Shown here in pieces: positions 17,290 to 19,618 of a DNA stretch of 19,618 bases. The stretch covers positions 1 to 19,618 of the forward strand of contig JAHBMJ010002374.1 in assembly GCA_018398765.1 (NCBI GenBank), given 5' to 3'. Origin of the DNA: Chromera velia. Its lineage: Eukaryota; Sar; Chromeraceae. The translations under genes and the position numbers were made by a program. Under the pieces are notes generated by a model that ran no database searches, had not been told where the DNA came from, and worked only from the letters and a program-made list of their open reading frames with translations. The stretch's first letter is position 1. Each line of letters starts with the position of its first letter.

Positions 17290-19243
17290 TCAATCAGCAT
17301 CTTCGTCATCGTTTTCCCATAGTCCCTCACTGTGTTGCAGCCTGTTCTCTCCTCCCCTACTCGCACTGATCGGGATAACTGCAATGTACTGGGAGTCCTC
17401 CTCCTCGTCCCAGTAAGGGACCCCCGCCATCGGCACTGGGCCAGGCACGAATGGCGGAGGCTGCCTATCGACCTCGGAGTCCCCGCCTGTCTCGCCGGTC
17501 TGGCGGTGGACTGGTGCTGCTGCTGCAGGGATCACTTCTGGACTGGACCCGGTCCTAGTGTCTCTTGCTGCAGACTCAACGTCCTCTGCAGGTACATGTA
17601 GACCTGTGGAAGAGCTGGACGGTACGCCGTTCGTGCGGTCTCCGTTTGTCCGAGCGAGCGGCGGTACCCCGTGACCGTTTGGCTGTGCGGGGTGACCGTT
17701 TGCCCTCTGTGGCGGCCTGAATGCCTCTGTACTCTGCAGCCCCCCCTCGGACCCCTCAGCCTGACACGGTTGGCGTGCAGATGAACTTTGACCTCCTCCC
17801 TGTGGTGGTTGTGAGAAAGGGTCTGAAGGGATTTGGCGGAGACTGCGGACCTCCAGGGCTGTGGAGACGCTCAAGTGAGGAGCAGAGACGGGAAGAGACG
17901 GCGGGGGGGGAGGAACAGCGGAAGAGGGAGCAGCTGCAGCTGCTTGAAAGTCAGAAGGCGCAGGATGGGAGTGCGCAGGAGGAGGAAGAGGGGGGCCTTG
18001 CGGACTGGGGACAGGGGGGTCGGGCGTTGGTCGGGGTTTTTTGCGTACCGGCGGCTCAAAGAGGGCGGGCCCGACATCCGACATGGGTGACCCTCCGTCT
18101 CCGCGATCGTTTCGATTATCCTGCCGGGGTCCTAGATTGCTCTGCAGAGGGGGCCCGGGAGGGCCCATCCACAGCGGCGGTGCAATGCCTCCGGGACCCA
18201 CAGGAGGTCCCCACCTTGTTCCTGGCCTTGCTCCACTTACCGCAGCTGCGGCAGATGCTGAGGATGCTGCCGTGTTGGGAATGGGGCCCTGCCAGGATGC
18301 AGAAGCGGGGTTGGGTGTCACGGTGTGCGCCATGCAGGGCCTGATGGACACAGGGGAGGGTGTGTACTCTGGGGGCCACACATAGGGTTGTTGGGGTAGG
18401 TTGACGAACAAATTTTCCATTGCTGCTAAAACAAATCCCGCACAGAAGGCGTCCAGAAGAGCCCCGTGAGTGCCTCTCTTTTGACGCAGCCCTCTGCACA
18501 CGTCAAGAAGGTCACAGCAGGCATCCAGACTTGCAACATTGTTGGGAAAGAGGGCCCGGAAGGCATTGCACGTGCAGAAGTGAGTGGCCCCAACCACAGC
18601 CAGGGTGGAAGGAGAAGGGGCAGGAGGAGAAAGAACGGCCTTTAAGGGAAGCGTACACAGCCCTGTCTTTTCCAGTGCTGCGTTCAACATCCCAATATCG
18701 AACTTTGCGTTGTGTGCCACGATTGGCGTGTTCTCAACATCGCCAATGAAGGCGAGGAACCGCTCCAGGACAGTCCGTGCCGGGGGGGCAGCGCGGAGGA
18801 ATTCTTCGGAAAGCCCGTGAACCTTCTCTGCTTCTGGGTTCATCGGCACCACTGGTCGAAGGTATGAATTGAAGCACACCCCTGTAAACTGATGCACTCT
18901 TAGCCTTGACACGCCGTCTCTGCCGTCTCCTGCCCCATTGCAACCTCCTACTCCATTTTCTCCCTGTTCCCCTTCTTTTCGGTCTCCTTCCAAGCACATT
19001 TCATAAGCACCGATCTCCACAATTTCATCTCTTTGCGGATCGAGACCCGTGGTCTCTGTGTCCAAAACAATCAACCGGCGGGCATTCAGTGGAAGGTGGG
19101 CCTCTGCACACAGGTGGAAGTGGGGCCAGAATGTGCACTGCTGTTTCGCATGACACATGAGGAACAGAGAGAAGAGAGCACTCACGCAAAGCTGCTGCAC
19201 TGATAGCAGGCCGTGGCCTGAACTTGTCCGCGATGGAGGTCAT
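17290..19243 (-). CDS. DnaQ/epsilon-type 3'-5' exonuclease with long Pro/Ser-rich tail
   Basis: Two exons, 19243-19186 and 19103-17290, join across an 82-base intron (GTGAGT donor, TGTGCAG acceptor) to give 623 residues. The continuous frame through the intron has no ATG start and reads as hydrophobic filler, so splicing is favoured. Residues 30-250 form a DEDDh exonuclease close to the bacterial DNA polymerase III epsilon subunit: Asp34 and Glu36 in VLDTETTGLDP, VHGLSEEFL, Asp155 in HNAKFDIGMLN, His232 and Asp237 in THGALLDA. All five catalytic residues are present. A Gly/Glu-rich insertion lies near 57-85 and a Pro/Ser one near 178-190. Residues about 260-623 are Pro/Ser/Gly-rich, likely disordered, with an acidic end. 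It should remove 3' nucleotides from DNA, perhaps in proofreading or repair; the compartment is unknown. The upstream frame stays open to about 19430 without ATG, so a further 5' exon is possible. Confidence 0.85.
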
Positions 19244-19618
19244 CGGGTAATACGGGTAGATATCGCGGCCGAATGTGGGGTTGTGAATTGTGTTGCTGAG
19301 AGATCGACTGGATCCTGCCTGTTGTTCGGACAAACAAGAATGAACGCCAGAGGTTCCGAAACCAGAGGCTGCCTCACAGCAACAAAAGGCTCCGTACTGC
19401 CTGAGCAGAGGTTCGGAGAGTCAATGGCTGACGACCTCTTGAATTGAGAAGATCTGAGAATTCGCGTTCAAACTTGTCAAGCCGTCAGTTGGCTTGAAGC
19501 CCTCAGATGAGAGGTTGGCCCCGAAAAGCTAGCTTCATACACTAAAAAAAAAAATGAGTTTGATTTTTTTTTAAATTCTGATTTTATAGTTTTTGTAGAG
19601 TTTTTCATAGGTTTTCAA
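19244..19618. other. 5' flank of the exonuclease gene
   Basis: On the minus strand the frame of exon 1 stays open from 19243 up to a stop near 19430, reading NTIHNPTFGRDIYPYYP just before the chosen Met. CTCAG and GCAG sites near 19400 could be acceptors of an earlier coding exon. The last 80 bases are AT-rich and hold nothing I recognise. Confidence 0.35.

Noticed and set aside
19104-19200. Hydrophobic N-terminus of the exonuclease frame as a signal peptide
   Set aside because: It lies within the probable intron and the frame there has no ATG start.

Overview
This window is nuclear DNA from a eukaryote, most likely a unicellular protist or alga. The genes are split by GT-AG introns of about 80-500 bases, lie on both strands without operon structure, and are separated by DNA transposons and many microsatellites. 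Two genes carry bacterial-type enzyme domains (D-lactate dehydrogenase and the DnaQ/epsilon exonuclease) inside intron-bearing genes with eukaryote-style extensions. An alveolate such as a chromerid would fit this style, but that is only a guess; nothing here fixes the taxon.

Layout, left to right. 1-629 is GC-rich non-coding DNA with a small inverted-repeat cluster. 630-1091 (+) encodes a small secreted protein built of six 16-residue Cys repeats. 2140-5594 is a 3.4-kb foldback DNA element with terminal inverted repeats and a TTAATT duplication; it has no transposase and holds tandem duplications, G-runs, microsatellites and a tRNA-like fossil. 6124-7356 is a first non-autonomous hAT-type transposon with a perfect 8-base target duplication and an open-frame remnant. 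7521-10237 (-) is an ankyrin-repeat gene, possibly with an N-terminal F-box, spliced through microsatellite-filled introns. 10948-14490 (+) is a six-exon gene that I can join cleanly into a 502-residue protein: a cyclic-nucleotide-binding-type domain fused to a complete D-lactate dehydrogenase. 14527 to about 15049 (-) is a probable C-terminal fragment of an unidentified convergent gene. 15942-16837 is a second hAT copy, again with a perfect 8-base duplication. 17290-19243 (-) is a DnaQ/epsilon-type 3'-5' exonuclease with a long disordered C-terminus and an 82-base intron near its start.

The ankyrin and dehydrogenase genes are divergent and about 710 bases apart, so they may share regulatory DNA. 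The genes do not form an obvious pathway. The most unusual items are the sensor-dehydrogenase fusion, the bacterial-type proofreading exonuclease with its long tail, the Cys-repeat secreted protein, and the recurrence of GT-containing tandem repeats starting exactly at splice donors.
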